A stretch of 64,000 bases of DNA from Paenibacillus sp. PvR098 (GTDB lineage: Bacteria; Bacillota; Bacilli; Paenibacillales; NBRC-103111): assembly GCF_017833255.1 (NCBI RefSeq), contig NZ_JAFIBU010000001.1, positions 1,240,001 through 1,304,000 on the forward strand, read 5' to 3'. Each line of letters begins with the position of its first letter. Position 1 is the first letter of the stretch. The position numbers and the translations under genes were made by a program. The notes under the pieces are model-generated. The model ran no database searches and was not told the origin of the DNA. It worked only from the letters and a program-made list of their open reading frames with translations. Shown one piece after another: positions 1 through 8,222 of the stretch.

Positions 1-12
1 GAACGAAAAACG

Positions 13-64
13 CTCACTCATCTCATCTCAACTGAACTCTGCTCTACTCTGCTCTACTCTGCTC
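13..64 (-). promoter_or_regulatory. TRAP-binding (G/U)AG repeat array of a trp operon leader
   Basis: Read on the minus strand, GAG triplets recur every 5 nt ten times (one is CAG), and an eleventh follows after a 1-nt spacer. TRAP is an 11-mer that wraps RNA carrying about 11 (G/U)AG triplets spaced by 2-3 nt, so number and period both fit. The array is downstream of aroH and upstream of whatever follows off the window edge. In B. subtilis trpE follows aroH, so this is most likely the trp operon attenuator leader. The TRAP gene mtrB is in this same window at 9804-10031. The attenuator stem itself is not fully visible. Confidence 0.8.
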
Positions 65-115
65 TCAAAACTGTAACTTACGTCTTCTATGCTAATACCA
101 ACTATACTACCTCTA

Positions 116-493
116 TTATTCTTTTGTCAATTTGGACAAATCGGGACGAAGCCTCATGGCCTCCTTCTGAAACACGTGCTTGATGTCTGCTTGGCTTTTT
201 TCCGTATTGACCGTCACCATCAAGCGGACACATTTAGGAAGGCTGCCTTCCACCGGAATTTCTAAAGAGCACATAAGCGGCACTAATTCCCAGCCCTCCA
301 TCTGCCGGATCGCCTTTGCCGGGAACGTTGCAGTCAAATCTTGGGTGACCGTTACGAACACATGCGCAATCTCTTCCGGGATGATACCGTTCTCCGCAAT
401 AATTTCATTTAAAAGCTCTGTTGTTGCTGACAAAATTTCATTTTCTTCATTATATTCTACTGTAGTTGCACCACGTATTCCCCTTACAAACAT
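116..493 (-). CDS. aroH: Chorismate mutase, AroH type
   Basis: A 125-aa cytoplasmic enzyme of the monofunctional AroH fold that converts chorismate to prephenate for phenylalanine and tyrosine. The start MFVRGIRGATTVEYN and the internal FPAKAIRQMEGWELVPLMC are typical of the family, including the active-site Arg near the N-terminus and the later Arg/Glu/Tyr region, and the length is normal. GGGAGG lies 9 nt before the ATG. It is the last gene of aroC-aroB-aroH, 3 nt after aroB, and is followed by the TRAP site of the presumed trp operon. Confidence 0.95.
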   Translation of the reverse strand: MFVRGIRGATTVEYNEENEILSATTELLNEIIAENGIIPEEIAHVFVTVTQDLTATFPAKAIRQMEGWELVPLMCSLEIPVEGSLPKCVRLMVTVNTEKSQADIKHVFQKEAMRLRPDLSKLTKE

Positions 494-496
494 AAG

Positions 497-1594
497 TCAG
501 TCCTCCCGTTTCAATTGATCCACGATGTCTCTGACCAAGTCCGCGGATACGTTTTTGTTGATCTCCACCTTGCCGATGTCCGTAGGAACGATGAAGACCA
601 TCTTGCCTTCCTTGAACTTCTTATCATGCATCATCGCCTTCATGATTTCATCCGTATCCAAATGAGCAGGTACGGCAACCGGCAGGCCGAATTTCTTGAA
701 AATTCGCTTCGTCGTCGTATACACGTGCTCTGGATTACCCAAACGAACGGACAACTTCGCGGCACCTACCATCCCGATAGAGATCGCTTCGCCATGCAGC
801 AATTCGTTATATCCCGCTACTGCCTCCAGTGCATGTCCGATCGTGTGCCCCAGGTTAAGGATGGCTCTTAGGTCGTTCTCGCGTTCATCCTGCGACACGA
901 CGGCCGCCTTCACGCTGCAGCCCTTGAACAAACCATGCTGCAATGCTTCAGGGTCCAAGCCGATCAGCTTATTCGAATTGTCCTCACACCATGTCGTAAA
1001 CTCCGCATCCCAGATCAATCCGTGCTTAATCATTTCGGACAGGCCCGAACGCACGTCCCGGTCCGGAAGCGTTCTAAGCGTAGCTGTATCATACAGTACC
1101 ATCTCCGGCTGATGGAATGCACCGATAATATTTTTTGCCAGGGGATGATTGACAGCCACTTTCCCCCCGACACTGCTGTCATGCGCAAGAATTGTCGTCG
1201 GAATCTGAACGAAGCGAATGCCCCGCATGTAGCTGGCCGCTACAAAGCCGGCCAAATCGCCGACAACGCCGCCTCCCAGTGCAATCACCGTAGAATTGCG
1301 ATCAAGCCCGGCCTCGAGACAGGAGGTTATTACATCCTCCAACACAGAAAGCGATTTCGATTTCTCTCCTGACGCTACCGTGTGCCCCGCTGTCTTGTAC
1401 CCAGCTTGCTCTAATCTCCGTGTGACAGGCTCCAGATACTGCTTCGCCACATGCTCATCCGTTACGATCAGCAGCGGAGAGCCTTTGCCTATTCCGTGCT
1501 TTTCGAATAACGAGGCCATGTCTTCCAAAATCCCTTCCCCGATGTAGATCGGGTAGGATCGTGTTCCCAAATCAACCTTAAGCTCTCTCATCAT
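497..1594 (-). CDS. aroB: 3-dehydroquinate synthase
   Basis: A 365-aa NAD- and metal-dependent enzyme that cyclises DAHP to 3-dehydroquinate, the second shikimate step. The NAD-binding GGGVVGDLAGFVAA, the PTTILAHDSSVGGK loop and the metal ligands in NLGHTIGHALE and LLHGEAISIG are all visible. Length is standard. The ATG at 1594 follows GGGAG; a second ATG immediately after it is an alternative. It sits between aroC and aroH in one minus-strand transcription unit. Confidence 0.97.
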   Translation of the reverse strand: MMRELKVDLGTRSYPIYIGEGILEDMASLFEKHGIGKGSPLLIVTDEHVAKQYLEPVTRRLEQAGYKTAGHTVASGEKSKSLSVLEDVITSCLEAGLDRNSTVIALGGGVVGDLAGFVAASYMRGIRFVQIPTTILAHDSSVGGKVAVNHPLAKNIIGAFHQPEMVLYDTATLRTLPDRDVRSGLSEMIKHGLIWDAEFTTWCEDNSNKLIGLDPEALQHGLFKGCSVKAAVVSQDERENDLRAILNLGHTIGHALEAVAGYNELLHGEAISIGMVGAAKLSVRLGNPEHVYTTTKRIFKKFGLPVAVPAHLDTDEIMKAMMHDKKFKEGKMVFIVPTDIGKVEINKNVSADLVRDIVDQLKRED

Positions 1595-1609
1595 ATCCGG
1601 TTCTCCCGA

Positions 1610-2773
1610 TTAATAGCTTTTCGTTTGTTCTAAATAGCTTTCATAGTTTCTGCGTATTTCTTCAATAGAATCTCCGCCGAATTTCTCCATGAATGCTTGG
1701 GCTACTTCCCACGCGATGACATTCTCCATGATGACACCTGCCGCTGGCACAGCGCATGTATCAGAACGCTCCACCTGTGCAGTGAACGATTCCTTCGTAT
1801 CGATATCAACGCTCTGGAGCGCCTTGTACAGTGTAGAGATTGGCTTCATGACACCGCGAACCACGATAGGCTCCCCTGTTGTCATACCGCCTTCAAAGCC
1901 TCCAGCACGATTGCTTGCGCGGTAAAATCCACGCTCTTCATTGTGCATAATTTCATCATGAACTAAGGAACCTCTGCGTTTTGCAGCTTCAAATCCAATG
2001 CCGAATTCCACACCTTTGAACGCTTGGATCGACAGCACCGCCTGCGCGATCCGACCATCCAGCTTGCGGTCCCATTGCACGTGGCTCCCAAGTCCGACCG
2101 GTGCGCCTTCGATAATGCATTCAACGATACCACCGAGCGTATCTCCGTCGTCTTTGGCCGCATCGATGGCCGCAACCATCCGTGCTTCCGCTTCTTTATC
2201 CGTTACACGTACCTGTGACTCTTCCGTGATACGGATGAGATCATCAATCGGCATTTCTTCCCGCTGTACCTCGACATCGCCGATACGGATGACTTGACCG
2301 GCCACTTTAATGCCGAACTCCTTCAGCAGCTCGCGGGCCATGCCGCCAATCGCCACACGCATCGTCGTTTCTCTTGCACTGGAACGCTCCAGAATGTTTC
2401 GCAGGTCGCGCTGGTTGTATTTCAAACCGCCGTTCAAGTCAGCATGTCCCGGACGCGGACGGTTGACCCGGCGTTTGGTTTCGTCAGTGCCTTCGATCGG
2501 CTCAATGTTCATAATGGAGGTCCAATGCTTCCAGTCGTTGTTCTCTACGACAAGCGCAATGGGAGCACCGGTAGTTTTGCCATGGCGTACGCCTCCGACA
2601 ATCGATGCGGTATCCTTCTCGATTTGCATTCTGCGACCGCGACCGTAACCTTTCTGGCGGCGCGAGAGCTGATAGTTAACTGCCTCGAAATCAATCGTCA
2701 CATTGCTTGGGAAGCCTTCGATAATCGCCGTTAGCTGCGGCCCATGCGTTTCTCCTGCTGTTAGGTATCTCAC
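1610..2773 (-). CDS. aroC: Chorismate synthase
   Basis: A 387-aa FMN-dependent enzyme that makes chorismate from EPSP (called aroF in B. subtilis). The open frame runs 40 codons further upstream, but the family N-terminus [16 protein letters not shown] begins at a GTG at 2773 preceded by AAAGGGGA, so I place the start there. Signature segments include [12 protein letters not shown], the RPGHADLNG loop and the C-terminal region up to [12 protein letters not shown]. Its product feeds AroH, the trp operon and MqnA, which lies a few genes upstream. Confidence 0.96.
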   Translation of the reverse strand: MRYLTAGETHGPQLTAIIEGFPSNVTIDFEAVNYQLSRRQKGYGRGRRMQIEKDTASIVGGVRHGKTTGAPIALVVENNDWKHWTSIMNIEPIEGTDETKRRVNRPRPGHADLNGGLKYNQRDLRNILERSSARETTMRVAIGGMARELLKEFGIKVAGQVIRIGDVEVQREEMPIDDLIRITEESQVRVTDKEAEARMVAAIDAAKDDGDTLGGIVECIIEGAPVGLGSHVQWDRKLDGRIAQAVLSIQAFKGVEFGIGFEAAKRRGSLVHDEIMHNEERGFYRASNRAGGFEGGMTTGEPIVVRGVMKPISTLYKALQSVDIDTKESFTAQVERSDTCAVPAAGVIMENVIAWEVAQAFMEKFGGDSIEEIRRNYESYLEQTKSY

Positions 2774-2906
2774 TTCATTGTCCCCTTTCATCCTATCCCA
2801 TGAAAGCATATCCCTCAGCGTAATAAGCCGCTTTAGCGCTTTTATGTACTCCATTACTGTGCTAATTATAGTATAGGTATCAGCCTTTGACAAGAAATCC
2901 CCTTAC

Positions 2907-2952
2907 AAAAAAAGAAGCGCCGTCCTCATGGCATCATGCCGTCAGACAGCGC
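2907..2952 (-). terminator. Rho-independent terminator after the small HTH-like gene
   Basis: On the minus strand an 8-bp stem (GCGCTGTC with GACGGCGC) is followed by TTCTTTTTTT. It lies 28 nt after the stop of the 54-aa gene at 2980-3144 and before aroC, separating that gene from the aro block. Confidence 0.7.
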
Positions 2953-2979
2953 GTCTTTCTCGGTTTGGCCGCATTACCG

Positions 2980-3144
2980 TTAGCCGTTAGCAGGTTGTTT
3001 CTTCCGTACGAGTGCATTGTCTGAATGCTCGGGCTCACCAACCAACCCCAGAATTTGAATCGAATCAATCCCTAAGATTTGAGCGCATTCCTGCATCGTA
3101 ATAAATCCCCTGCGATAGGCGGTAATGACCTTTCGTTTATCCAT
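2980..3144 (-). CDS. Small helix-turn-helix-like protein, function unknown
   Basis: A 54-aa basic protein starting MDKRKVITAYRRGFITMQE. The segment RRGFITMQECAQILGID looks like a short helix-turn-helix recognition unit (sigma region 4 or MerR-like), but there is no second domain. The ATG at 3144 follows AGGAGG, which excludes the upstream in-frame codons. It lies alone between cheR and aroC with its own terminator. I do not recognise a named family, and the regulatory role is only inferred. Confidence 0.6.
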   Translation of the reverse strand: MDKRKVITAYRRGFITMQECAQILGIDSIQILGLVGEPEHSDNALVRKKQPANG

Positions 3145-3231
3145 GTGAGTCCTCCTGCACGTTTTACAAGCAAACACAGTTTCAAATGCAATATATGCTT
3201 AGTATGGCACGGCATGGAAACGATTATTCAT

Positions 3232-4014
3232 TTACACAACGATCTTCCGGTAGAAAAAGGTATCCGCAGACTCTAGGCCATATTGACCAGGGCTGAAAAT
3301 TTGCTCCGTGCTGCCTACAAACAGGATGCCCCCAGGCTTCAGAGCGTGCGCAAACTTCTGATAAAGCGTGTGCTTCGCATCTTCTGTAAAATAGATCATC
3401 ACGTTCCGGCAAACGATCAAATCAAACTGTGTATCGAACGTATCGATGAGCAGATTTTGCTTTTGAAAACGGATTGCCTTCTTCAGCGATTCATCAATGT
3501 GATAAGTCATTTGATCCTGATGATAATATTTACGTAAATATTTAAGAGGCACATCCTTCACCGATCGGTCGGAGTACACCGCTTTTTTCGCTTTGTCTAG
3601 TGCACCTTCATCGATGTCCGTAGCCAGTACGAGACTGTCCGAAAGCGCACCAAGCTCCGATAGAATCATCGCCAGCGTATAAGGCTCTTCTCCCGTAGAA
3701 CAAGCGGCACTCCAGCATTTTAGCTTTTTGGATTTACGCAGCATCTCCGGCAGGAAGCGCTGTTCCAGTACCTCCCACCGGTTTGGATTACGCCAAAACT
3801 CTGACACATTGATCGTCATCCTATCCAAAAATTCATAAAATAAGGCCTTGTCCTTGCTCATCGCATCAAAGAAAGCCGCAAAGGTGTTGTACCCTTTCTT
3901 CATCCGCAGAGTAGTGAGCCGACGCTTCATCTGAGCTTCCTTGTATTGCGCCAAATCTATGGATGTGTAATCCTTCACCTTTTTAATAAATAGCAGGAAA
4001 TCTTTATCTTCCAT
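3232..4014 (-). CDS. cheR: Chemotaxis protein methyltransferase CheR
   Basis: A 260-aa SAM-dependent methyltransferase that methylates glutamates on chemoreceptors. The N-terminal helical domain (about 1-75, basic LAQYKEAQMKRRLTTLR) is followed by the Rossmann domain with WSAACSTGEEPYTLAMIL (SAM motif I) and LIVCRNVMIYF, both diagnostic. I chose the ATG at 4014 (MEDKDF); a GTG nine codons upstream is possible. Its position between the hepT block and aroC matches B. subtilis ndk-cheR-aroF. The end of the ndk remnant lies directly upstream. Confidence 0.95.
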   Translation of the reverse strand: MEDKDFLLFIKKVKDYTSIDLAQYKEAQMKRRLTTLRMKKGYNTFAAFFDAMSKDKALFYEFLDRMTINVSEFWRNPNRWEVLEQRFLPEMLRKSKKLKCWSAACSTGEEPYTLAMILSELGALSDSLVLATDIDEGALDKAKKAVYSDRSVKDVPLKYLRKYYHQDQMTYHIDESLKKAIRFQKQNLLIDTFDTQFDLIVCRNVMIYFTEDAKHTLYQKFAHALKPGGILFVGSTEQIFSPGQYGLESADTFFYRKIVV

Positions 4015-4031
4015 GACGTCATCCCGTCCTG

Positions 4032-4154
4032 TCAAATCCACTTTTGCATTACTTGGTCATAGGTGACCATTCTTCGTTTCTAAAAAATCGCAATCTCCCG
4101 GTTAGCGCTTTCCGTAGAATCCGAACCATGGATCAAATTCAAGACCGTATAGTC
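4032..4154 (-). pseudogene. ndk: Remnant of nucleoside diphosphate kinase (C-terminus only)
   Basis: Between hepT and cheR, exactly where B. subtilis carries ndk, the minus strand reads DYTVLNLIHGSDSTESANRE, then IAIF, a TAG stop, and KRRMVTYDQVMQKWI in the same frame. This matches the Ndk tail, whose conserved IHGSDSxESAxREI is followed by the family's last 15-20 residues. Everything upstream is gone, including the active-site His region, the nucleotide-binding Lys and the start. No usable start or ribosome site remains. I infer loss of ndk at this locus; a copy elsewhere cannot be excluded. Confidence 0.82.
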
Positions 4155-4169
4155 TTGACTCCTTCTCCT

Positions 4170-5144
4170 CTAATAAGATCGATTCCCCACAAAATGAGAT
4201 ATGCTGATCAAATCTTTTTTGGCCTGGATTTCTGGTAAGCCTTCCAAGGACCGGATAGCCTTGTCTATGTAATGAGATGCCATCGCCTCCGCTCGAGCAA
4301 TGCCATCGCTGCGTCGGATCATGTCCAGAAACCCGGTGATATCGGTTTGCCCGTCACAGGCTTCGATTCTCTCCAGTTCCCGAAGCAAAGCAGGACGAAG
4401 GGTCTGATTTTGCAGAGCGAAGATCACGGGAATCGTAATGTTCCCCTGCTTAATATCGCTGCCGGGCGGCTTGCCAATCTCTTTCTCGGTACCGCAAATA
4501 TCGAGCAAATCGTCGCGGACCTGGAACGCCATGCCTACATAATATCCAAAGTCGAAGAGCTGCTTAGCTGTCTTCTCCGAAGCAAGCGCCGCGATAGCTC
4601 CCAATTGGCAGCTGATGGCCAATAGCAGTGCGGTTTTCCGTTTGATTCGCAGCAAATAATCCCTTACCGTTTGTTTCGTATCAAAAAACAAGCGGATTTG
4701 CTCCATTTCGCCAATGCTCATTTCCACGAGCGCCTTGGACATAATCTGATGAATGGAAGGCTCGGGAAGCTGTGTCACAACGCTCAGCGCCTTTGCGAAA
4801 ATATAATCCCCCGTATACATCGCAATTCGGTTATCCCATTTGGAGCGTACTGTCAGTTGTCCCCGCCGCGTGTTAGCATCGTCAATCACATCATCATGAA
4901 CCAGCGACGCCATATGAATCAGCTCCAACGGCACGGCCACCCGCTTGACCCGCTCAAGATCGTAGGTTCCGAACTTGGCTCCCAGCAGGACGAATACCGG
5001 ACGGATCCGCTTTCCCCCTGCTTTAAGCAGATGCAAAGAGGCATCGCGAAGCAGCGGATGCTCCACGTCAATGCTTCGTTCCAGCTCCTTCTCGATGTAG
5101 CTGATATCTTTTTTAAATTTTGCATAGATATCCAAAAGTCTCAT
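4170..5144 (-). CDS. hepT: Heptaprenyl diphosphate synthase catalytic subunit (component II)
   Basis: A 324-aa trans-polyprenyl diphosphate synthase that builds the menaquinone side chain from farnesyl-PP and IPP. Both aspartate-rich motifs are present: LVHDDVIDDANTRRG (about 83-97) and FQVRDDLLDICG (about 210-221), with GGKRIRP near the start. Its partner is HepS, encoded upstream in the same operon. The ATG overlaps the mqnA stop by 4 nt, indicating translational coupling. The chain length made cannot be read from the sequence. Confidence 0.95.
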   Translation of the reverse strand: MRLLDIYAKFKKDISYIEKELERSIDVEHPLLRDASLHLLKAGGKRIRPVFVLLGAKFGTYDLERVKRVAVPLELIHMASLVHDDVIDDANTRRGQLTVRSKWDNRIAMYTGDYIFAKALSVVTQLPEPSIHQIMSKALVEMSIGEMEQIRLFFDTKQTVRDYLLRIKRKTALLLAISCQLGAIAALASEKTAKQLFDFGYYVGMAFQVRDDLLDICGTEKEIGKPPGSDIKQGNITIPVIFALQNQTLRPALLRELERIEACDGQTDITGFLDMIRRSDGIARAEAMASHYIDKAIRSLEGLPEIQAKKDLISISHFVGNRSY

Positions 5145-6004
5145 TCCGTCACCCGTACTACAGAATTATCTTTCCAAATGTGCAGGGCCACCTCACGATC
5201 CAGAAAACCGAGCTCTGCCGCATATTGATAATACAATTTAAGTCCAGCCTGCTGCTTAGGACCGAATTCATAACTAAGCGTGGAAAAATAATGCTGCCAG
5301 TACGATTCCGTTCCTCCGATCAATGCCTGTGCATCCACCACAAGCCCTGTCAGGTCAGCCAATGATTGGCGCTTGCTTTCCAGAAATGCTTCATAGATGC
5401 GCTGCACCTGATCGGGCTGCTGTTCTACCGTTTGCTTCCGAATAGCACATACCGCAAAAGACATCCATTGACCTGTCTGCCTTGTCCACTCCTCTGCCAG
5501 ATCGGTAACGAGATAGCCGTTATCTTCCCAACTCGCGCGAATGGCATGATCTCCGATGAGCAGCGCTGCATCGGCTGATTTCATCATCGGCTCCAAATCC
5601 GGGGCCGCATACACGTAATCCGGTTCAAGCCGATAAAATTTCGTCATGATGATTTTCAGCAAATGTACCGATGTAGCCGATGTTGTCGGCAGTGCGATTT
5701 TTGCCTTACCCAACTCTTCTAATGGCTTACGGTGAAACAGAAGGATGGATTTCACATGACTAAAGGCACTGACGGACATATGGGGAAACAGCATATAATT
5801 TTCGAAGTTTTCCCCATAGGCGAATGAAGATATAGGCCCAATGTCGATCTCCCCATTTGCCATGGCACGGTTCAGCTGGGAAGGCACCTGTTGAATAACT
5901 TCCAACTCACTTCCGAAGGAGGAGAACGGAAAATAATAAAAGAGCGGCCATACATTGGTAAAATCAATGCGGCCGATGCGGATCGCATGATGTTTCTTTG
6001 TCAT
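5141..6004 (-). CDS. mqnA: Chorismate dehydratase of the futalosine menaquinone pathway
   Basis: A 287-aa MqnA/MqnD-like periplasmic-binding-fold enzyme. MqnA dehydrates chorismate to 3-enolpyruvyl-benzoate, the first futalosine-pathway step. The N-terminus IRIGRIDFTNVWPLFYYF and the segment ANGEIDIGPISSFAYGEN match the family. The start at 6004 overlaps the ubiX stop (ATGA) behind GGGGGATG. Placement between hepT and ubiX/mqnP supports menaquinone rather than another role. MqnB, C, D and E are not in this window. Confidence 0.88.
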   Translation of the reverse strand: MTKKHHAIRIGRIDFTNVWPLFYYFPFSSFGSELEVIQQVPSQLNRAMANGEIDIGPISSFAYGENFENYMLFPHMSVSAFSHVKSILLFHRKPLEELGKAKIALPTTSATSVHLLKIIMTKFYRLEPDYVYAAPDLEPMMKSADAALLIGDHAIRASWEDNGYLVTDLAEEWTRQTGQWMSFAVCAIRKQTVEQQPDQVQRIYEAFLESKRQSLADLTGLVVDAQALIGGTESYWQHYFSTLSYEFGPKQQAGLKLYYQYAAELGFLDREVALHIWKDNSVVRVTE

Positions 6005-6597
6005 GGCTGCATCCCCCATCTTTTATACAATTGATGTTCAATTTCCATATTGTCCACTATTTTGCCGACAACGAAATCAATTAAATCATCCACCGTTTGC
6101 GGACCTTGATAGAACGCCGGCATAGCCGGAATCATCCGCACGCCAAGCCGGGATAGCTTCAGCATATTTTCCAAGTGAATCGCATGTAATGGCGTCTCAC
6201 GGGGAACCAGGATCAGCTTACGGCCTTCCTTCAGCATAACGTCAGCCGTTCGCTCAAGCAGGTTGTCCGAAGCGCCATTTGCAATCCCCGAGAGCGTCCC
6301 CATGGAACAAGGAACAACGACCATCCCTTGAGTAAGAAATGAACCGCTGGCCGTCTTTGCTCCAACATCCTGATTCGGAACATATTCGTACGAGCCTTCG
6401 TAGCCCCCGAGATGCTGATGTAAACTCTCCTGCCTGCGACTCGCGTCCCAGCCTAATTCCTCTTTCAATACCCGCCATCCCGCATCTGTGATCACGATAT
6501 GCAGTTGTTCGCCTCGTGACAGAAGAAACCGGCATAGCCGGACGCCGTATACTGCACCGCTTGCGCCCGTGATGCCGATTACCCAAGGTTTGTTCAT
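6001..6597 (-). CDS. ubiX: UbiX-type flavin prenyltransferase
   Basis: A 198-aa flavoprotein that attaches dimethylallyl to FMN, giving the prenylated flavin used by UbiD-type decarboxylases. The N-terminal VIGITGASGAVYGVRL is the UbiX signature, VVPCSMGTLSGIANGASDNL is the typical central motif and LVPRETPLHAIHLENML the C-terminal one. It overlaps mqnP by 4 nt and mqnA by 4 nt. In futalosine organisms UbiX/UbiD-like pairs decarboxylate the prenylated naphthoate; the UbiD-like partner is not in this window. Confidence 0.92.
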   Translation of the reverse strand: MNKPWVIGITGASGAVYGVRLCRFLLSRGEQLHIVITDAGWRVLKEELGWDASRRQESLHQHLGGYEGSYEYVPNQDVGAKTASGSFLTQGMVVVPCSMGTLSGIANGASDNLLERTADVMLKEGRKLILVPRETPLHAIHLENMLKLSRLGVRMIPAMPAFYQGPQTVDDLIDFVVGKIVDNMEIEHQLYKRWGMQP

Positions 6598-7469
6598 CCC
6601 TTATGCACCACCAAATCGATCAAGGTAAATACAAACAGAGCGATACTCAAGGTGCTGTTCATCGTAAAAAATGCTGTATTCAGCCTTGTCATATCCTTTG
6701 GATTAACAATCAAATGCTCATACATCAGCAGGCCATAGGAAATCAACACGCCGAGCAGATAAACCCAAGTTAATTCCGTCAAAAAAAACAGGCCGATGAA
6801 ACCTGCCCCAGTGACAATATGAAACCAGCGAGCAATCTTCAGCGCTTTCGGTATGCCGAATCGGCTCGGTATGGAGTGAAGTCCTTCCTTGCGGTCAAAT
6901 TCGGTATCCTGGCAAGCATAAATAATATCGAAACCGGCCAGCCAAAATACGATCGCCACATAAAACACCAAAGACGTCAGCGTAATTTCACCGGTTACCG
7001 CCACCCATCCTCCCAAAGGAGCAAGCGCGACCGTCATTCCCAATATGATGTGGCATGCCCACGTAAACCGTTTGGTGTACGAATAAAACACAAGAAAGAA
7101 GACGGCGATCGGAAGCAGCTTCACAGCCAGAGGGCTCAATTGCGAAGCCGACCAAAACAGCAACAGAAATGAAATAATAATAAATATAATAGCTTCCTTC
7201 GATGAAATAAGTCCGGCTGGAATAGCTCTCATCACTGTGCGCGGGTTTTTGCCGTCAAATACCTTGTCAATGACTCGGTTGAGCCCCATTGCAGCGCTCC
7301 TCGCTCCCACCATCGCTAATAAAATCCAGCCGATTTGCCCCCATGTAGGAAGCTTATCAAACATGACCACCGAACCGAGCAGCGCCCCCATAAAAGCAAA
7401 GGGAAGCGCGAATAACGTATGCTCGATCTTGATCATTTCCATAAATATTTTGGTCTTTCTCCATAACAT
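6594..7469 (-). CDS. mqnP: UbiA-family prenyltransferase, probable MqnP
   Basis: A 291-aa integral membrane prenyltransferase with about eight or nine hydrophobic helices. The Asp-rich substrate motifs are NRVIDKVFDGKNPRT and YACQDTEFDRKEGLHS. UbiA relatives include MenA, heme O synthase and 4-hydroxybenzoate transferases; presence in an operon with mqnA and ubiX favours MqnP, which prenylates 1,4-dihydroxy-6-naphthoate. GAGGGAG precedes the ATG, 5 nt after menG. Confidence 0.85.
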   Translation of the reverse strand: MLWRKTKIFMEMIKIEHTLFALPFAFMGALLGSVVMFDKLPTWGQIGWILLAMVGARSAAMGLNRVIDKVFDGKNPRTVMRAIPAGLISSKEAIIFIIISFLLLFWSASQLSPLAVKLLPIAVFFLVFYSYTKRFTWACHIILGMTVALAPLGGWVAVTGEITLTSLVFYVAIVFWLAGFDIIYACQDTEFDRKEGLHSIPSRFGIPKALKIARWFHIVTGAGFIGLFFLTELTWVYLLGVLISYGLLMYEHLIVNPKDMTRLNTAFFTMNSTLSIALFVFTLIDLVVHKG

Positions 7470-7474
7470 ATTGG

Positions 7475-8209
7475 TTATTCTCCCTCAGTTCCGATTGCCG
7501 CTTGCGGTTTCTTGCCGATATGAAGGGCCGCAATACCCCCGGTGAGAGGGTACGCCTCAACGTTCGCCAACCCGGTTTTTCGGAAAATTTCTGCGAGCTG
7601 CTTATGGTCCGGGAAGTGAACCAAAGACTCAGGCAGCCATTTATACTGTTCATAGCGCTTTACAATCAGCTTGCCCAGCAGCGGCAAAATTTTCTGAAAA
7701 TAAAAATAGTAGATCGATTTGAACGGCTGCCAAGTCGGTTTGGAAAGCTCCAGTGAAACGACCAAGCCCCCAGGCTTGACCACCCTCTGCATTTCTTCAA
7801 TCACCTTGACCAAATCCGGCACATTCCGAAGCGCAAAGCCTATGGTTGCATAATCGAACGTGTTGTCCTCAAAAGGCAGCTCCATCGCATTACCGCGAAT
7901 AAGGCGGATCTGCTTGTCCAGTCCTAGCCGCTCGATTTTGTCCCCACCCACATCCAGCATATTTTGACTGAAGTCGAGTCCGACCATCGCCCCTGTCCCG
8001 CTCGCTTCAGCCAAACTGATTGTCCAATCGCAAGTGCCGCAGCAAAGGTCTATTGCTGTGCTGCCCGGCTGAACATTCATCTTCTTCATCGTGAAGTTTC
8101 TCCATGCTTTATGCCGGCGGAAGCTCAATATGTCGTTCATCAAGTCATACTTCGGTGCGATGCTCTCGAATACGGAATGAACGAATTGTTCTTTGGATTT
8201 GCTTTGCAT
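7475..8209 (-). CDS. menG: Demethylmenaquinone C-methyltransferase
   Basis: A 244-aa UbiE/MenG-family SAM-dependent methyltransferase for the last step of menaquinone synthesis. HSVFESIAPKYDLMNDILSF, AIDLCCGTCDWTISLAEA (SAM motif I) and the C-terminal TGGIAALHIGKK are diagnostic. The frame opens at GTG 8221, but the ATG at 8209 has AGGTGA at good spacing and gives the usual length, so I start there. It is translated just after hepS. Confidence 0.95.
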   Translation of the reverse strand: MQSKSKEQFVHSVFESIAPKYDLMNDILSFRRHKAWRNFTMKKMNVQPGSTAIDLCCGTCDWTISLAEASGTGAMVGLDFSQNMLDVGGDKIERLGLDKQIRLIRGNAMELPFEDNTFDYATIGFALRNVPDLVKVIEEMQRVVKPGGLVVSLELSKPTWQPFKSIYYFYFQKILPLLGKLIVKRYEQYKWLPESLVHFPDHKQLAEIFRKTGLANVEAYPLTGGIAALHIGKKPQAAIGTEGE

Positions 8210-8222
8210 TCTGTTGATCACC

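Noticed and set aside
1-65. Simple-sequence repeat (GCTCTACTCT units) at the window start
   Set aside because: On the minus strand the unit is a strictly phased (G/U)AG array in a trp leader position, so it is regulatory and not a random microsatellite.
4044-4238. A 64-codon plus-strand frame between cheR and hepT
   Set aside because: It is the antisense of the ndk remnant and has no ribosome site.
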